A DNA stretch of 8,007 bases. Source: Candidatus Roizmanbacteria bacterium (lineage in GTDB: Bacteria > Patescibacteriota > Microgenomatia > UBA1406 > GWC2-37-13). Numbering within the stretch: the first letter of the stretch is position 1; every line of letters begins with the position of its first letter. Positions 5,780 through 8,007 of the stretch are shown piece by piece. The position numbers and the translations under genes were made by a program. The stretch is taken from positions 1 to 8,007 of the forward strand of contig JAPLYR010000101.1 of assembly GCA_026395455.1 (NCBI GenBank), written 5' to 3'. Under the pieces are notes generated by a model that was not told the origin of the DNA, ran no database searches, and worked only from the letters and a program-made list of their open reading frames with translations.

Positions 5780-5804
5780 CTTAAATTTAAAAATTAAATT
5801 TAAG
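5780..5804. repeat. AT-rich perfect palindrome upstream of rpsU
   Basis: CTTAAATTTAA (5780-5790) and TTAAATTTAAG (5794-5804) form a perfect 11-bp inverted repeat around AAA. It lies between the DHH-like stop and the rpsU ribosome binding site. No T-run makes it a standard terminator. It could be a weak 3'-end hairpin, a protein-binding dyad, or simple AT-rich spacer of the kind also found at 6662-6740. Confidence 0.6.
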
Positions 5805-5827
5805 TAGTAAATTCAACCTATATTCTA

Positions 5828-6661
5828 TTACACTTCCTTGATTATTTCAATGAGCTTTTGAAGTGTAAGAGGGGTAGGAACAGCATCAGGTGTTCTGGAA
5901 GACCCATTTAACAGCATATTTTTCAAAATATGGAGAAACCAATAGCCTTTTGTATCGATTTTCTTAATTTTGTCATACACTGGCGTGAGGTCAAGTTCAG
6001 GGGAAGGAAGTGTTTTTATGCGTGCAAAATGCTTTTGTGGGTCCTTCATAACCACCAAACTGAATCCCTTTTTTTGGGCTAGACGCATAGCCTCATCATT
6101 TGAGGTGTTCATTGCGAGTGATTTGCCGTATTTTGAATAAAAAACAAATCCTTTTGCGATTTCATTCTCTGCCTTAAGCTTGTAAATGAAAAGCTGCAAT
6201 ACTCCATCCAGAAGGGGAAAAACAGCTTGTACTAAAGCAGTATCTGACATCCCCTTTTTCTTTAGTCCTGTAATAAGTTGATGAAGGCAAAATTCATATT
6301 TATCTGAGGTTGGTTCGGGATAATTAACTTCACCAAAGTTATCAATATCGGTCACATATTCAATAATGCGAGCAAGTGGTTCCTTGTCCTTTGAAGAGAT
6401 ATGCTTCATCATAAGGAGGTAATCATAGATACGCTTACTCGCACATGTTCTTTCTTTAATATGGTGATGGTCAAATTTGCCATATCCTGTGTCACAGTAG
6501 AGAATGTCAGGATTACTATCTGGAACTACATTATTCCAATTCTTTTGTTGAGGTGTGAACACTATTTCTGCCTCTTCCCACTCTGGCAAGTAGCGTGTAA
6601 AAAGCCAGGCGCTTGTAATAGCGTCAAGGTCGGGAAAAATGTGGAGGACAATTGTTTTCAT
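5828..6661 (-). CDS. DHH-family phosphoesterase-like protein (MYG1/UPF0160-like)
   Basis: The specific function is not recognised. The 277-aa product has the Asp/His layout of DHH-type phosphoesterases. H7-x3-D11-L-D13 (HIFPDLDA) fits motif I, D57 in ILYCDTGYG motif II, D64-H65-H66 (KFDHHH) the DHH motif, and D105/D107 (VTDIDNFG) motif IV. The C-terminal part (WFLHILKNMLLNGS, then a Pro-rich helix) recalls the His-containing C-terminal motif of MYG1-type proteins more than the GGG of classic DHHA1. No signal peptide or membrane segment is seen, so it is probably cytoplasmic. The substrate could be nucleic acid or a small nucleotide. The start at ATG 6661 is preferred over TTG 6667. The gene stands between proS and rpsU on the same strand with 79- and 85-bp AT-rich gaps. 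Confidence 0.65.
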   Translation of the reverse strand: MKTIVLHIFPDLDAITSAWLFTRYLPEWEEAEIVFTPQQKNWNNVVPDSNPDILYCDTGYGKFDHHHIKERTCASKRIYDYLLMMKHISSKDKEPLARIIEYVTDIDNFGEVNYPEPTSDKYEFCLHQLITGLKKKGMSDTALVQAVFPLLDGVLQLFIYKLKAENEIAKGFVFYSKYGKSLAMNTSNDEAMRLAQKKGFSLVVMKDPQKHFARIKTLPSPELDLTPVYDKIKKIDTKGYWFLHILKNMLLNGSSRTPDAVPTPLTLQKLIEIIKEV

Positions 6662-6740
6662 ACTCAAAATTTAAAATTTAAAATTATTAATTTTTATTCA
6701 ATTTAAAATTGATTTCAAATTTCAATTTAATAATTAAAAA
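6662..6740. repeat. AT-only palindromic spacer between proS and the DHH-like gene
   Basis: Almost pure A/T with short iterations of AAATTTTAAATTTTAAA type, the palindrome CAATTTAAAATTG around 6699-6711, and a larger imperfect dyad formed by TTAATTTTTATT near its left half and AATTAAAAATTAA near its right end. No G+C-rich stem or T-run defines a terminator. TAAATT 6 nt before the DHH-like ATG is a weak -10 candidate. Confidence 0.5.
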
Positions 6741-8007
6741 TTAATCCACGATCGTTTTGATAAGCTCCTCAACGGTAACTAGTCTAGCTTCTTTCTCCAT
6801 TCTTCTTTTAAGCTCAATCTTGTCTCCCGTTTTTGGGGAGATGACGAGTCGGAATGGGCATCCGATAAGGTCGGCATCTGCAAACTTAGCTCCAGGTGAC
6901 ACATCGAATGGCAATAAGATGTACTTTGTATGGGGCAACATTTTCTGGTAATGTTATACCTCGTTCATCATGGTACTGTTCCACAATGGTTGCCATTGTT
7001 CGACCAATACCAATTCCATAACAACCCATATAATAAGGTTTTTCTGTCCCATCCTTATCAGTAAACACTGCACCTTTCATGAGCTTGGTGTAGTGGTATC
7101 CCAGTTGGAAAATATTTCCAACCTCAATGCCCTTTTTCATAGCTAATTTCTTGCCATTTTTTATATGACCTTCTTTAGCCAGAGCAATATCAGCTTCAAT
7201 ATCAGCAGTAAAATCTCTTCCATAATTTACATTTAATAGATCTTTATTTAGTTCATTTGCTCCACCGTATGCATTTTTTACCGTTTTAAGTGATGGGTCA
7301 ACGACAACGATAAGGCTTACGTTTTTTTCCGTTAAATCATGAATTTTGACAGGTGAAATAAACCCTGGGACTGAATGAAGTGTACTAATAATTTCTTCAG
7401 GGGTAGCATGTCGAAGAGTAATTGCCTGCACTGCATGTTTCAATTTGAGCTCATTTGCATCGAGATCTCCGCGAAGTACGGCAAGAATATATCTTCCTTT
7501 TTCATCGACAAATAATACATCTTTTATCTGATGAGTAAGTGGCATATTGTGAAATTTGACTCCAGCATTCATTGAAGTTCCGCGCTCTGCATCGACTGTT
7601 TGGAGAGGTAACATTTCATCATTACTATTTATTTCTTCTGGATCAAAAGTAGCAACTTCTTCATGTGCATTATAAGATCCATCTTCGGTTGTTAAATAGT
7701 TTGTTTCGCCAATTGGAGAATTAACAACATATTCATGGCAATAATCGCCTCCAATATATCCTCCATCGGATTCAACGACAACCGTATCTAGTCCAAGTCT
7801 TTTAAAAATGCGCGAATAGGTGTCACCCATATTCTTATATTCTTTTTTAAAGTCTTCTTCATTTACATCAAATGAATAGGCATCTTTCATGATAAACTCT
7901 CGAACACGAAGGAGTCCACCTCTTGCACGAAGTTCATCTCTAAATTTTGAAGAAAACTGATAGATATTAAATGGCATTTCTTTATAACTGATTTGAAATT
8001 TTCGTAC
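6741..8007 (-). pseudogene. proS: Prolyl-tRNA synthetase, 5' end outside window, C-domain deleted and frameshifted
   Basis: Charges tRNA-Pro with proline. The window begins inside the class II catalytic core at VRKFQISYKEMPFNIYQ. Motif 2 follows (FRDELRARGGLLRVREFIMKDAYSF), then the YbaK-like editing insertion (IKDVLFVDEKGRYILAVLRGD), as in bacterial-type enzymes. Motif 3 is GCYGIGIGRTMATIVEQ, and the anticodon-binding domain starts with APYKVHLIAI. Directly after that the frame is lost and stops at 6888-6886. The end of the anticodon domain resumes in another frame: DVSPGAKFADADLIGCPFRL to IKTIVD, with its stop at 6743-6741. The roughly 30 residues that normally lie between are missing, so this is a deletion of about 90-110 bp, not a single-base error. 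Proteins made from it would lack a whole anticodon domain, which is surprising for an essential enzyme. Confidence 0.88.
6903..6909 (-). other. Deletion/frameshift junction in proS
   Basis: On the - strand ATT (the last codon of HLIAI) runs through one extra base into GAT-GTG (DVSPG). In intact enzymes about 30 residues, including a helix and the strand leading to DDR, separate these two segments. Confidence 0.75.

Noticed and set aside
6401..6951. Two + strand ORFs opposite the DHH-like gene and the proS 3' end
   Set aside because: They are antisense to recognisable coding sequence and cross AT-rich spacer.

Overview
The window looks like part of an AT-rich, streamlined bacterial genome, most likely Candidate Phyla Radiation / Patescibacteria (Parcubacteria-like). 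The grounds are minimal housekeeping proteins (a 346-aa DnaX, an 83-aa YbaB), an RNase J with a divergent C motif, an uncharacterised DHH/MYG1-like protein, short AT-only palindromic spacers, and almost no Shine-Dalgarno sequences. The lineage call is inference; no rRNA is present.

Left block (about 21-2758): an RNase J gene and a recR gene on the + strand, bracketed by two ~115-bp inverted copies of one structured repeat (about 92% identical over the ~98-bp core). The copies share two stem-loops, and one base pair changes in a compensatory way between them. recR is disrupted by an 11-bp tandem duplication that shifts its frame.

Right block (2759-8007): seven genes on the - strand in transcription order proS (cut by the window edge and carrying an internal deletion), a DHH/MYG1-like gene, rpsU, ybeY-like, dnaX, ybaB and prs. 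dnaX-ybaB is the usual replication/nucleoid pair, but recR, which normally follows it, lies on the opposite strand inside the inverted-repeat-bounded block. Inverting that block would restore co-orientation.

The strongest oddity is at the 5' end of dnaX. A 73-bp segment holding its first 21 codons is tandemly duplicated. All six coding differences between the copies are synonymous, so the upstream copy reads as a 21-codon ORF with an identical peptide that ends in a stop just before the real dnaX start. The upstream copy keeps a TATAAT box exactly 6 nt before its ATG, as does prs, which suggests leaderless transcripts. In contrast, rpsU has a near-perfect Shine-Dalgarno sequence, the only one seen. 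The adjacent ybeY-like gene stops in the middle of its metal-binding motif.

Four structural lesions (recR, dnaX 5' end, ybeY 3' end, proS C-domain) in 8 kb suggest either real genome decay or rearrangement, or a strain-mixed metagenome assembly. Read-level data would decide between these. No tRNA, rRNA, CRISPR array or transposase gene was seen.
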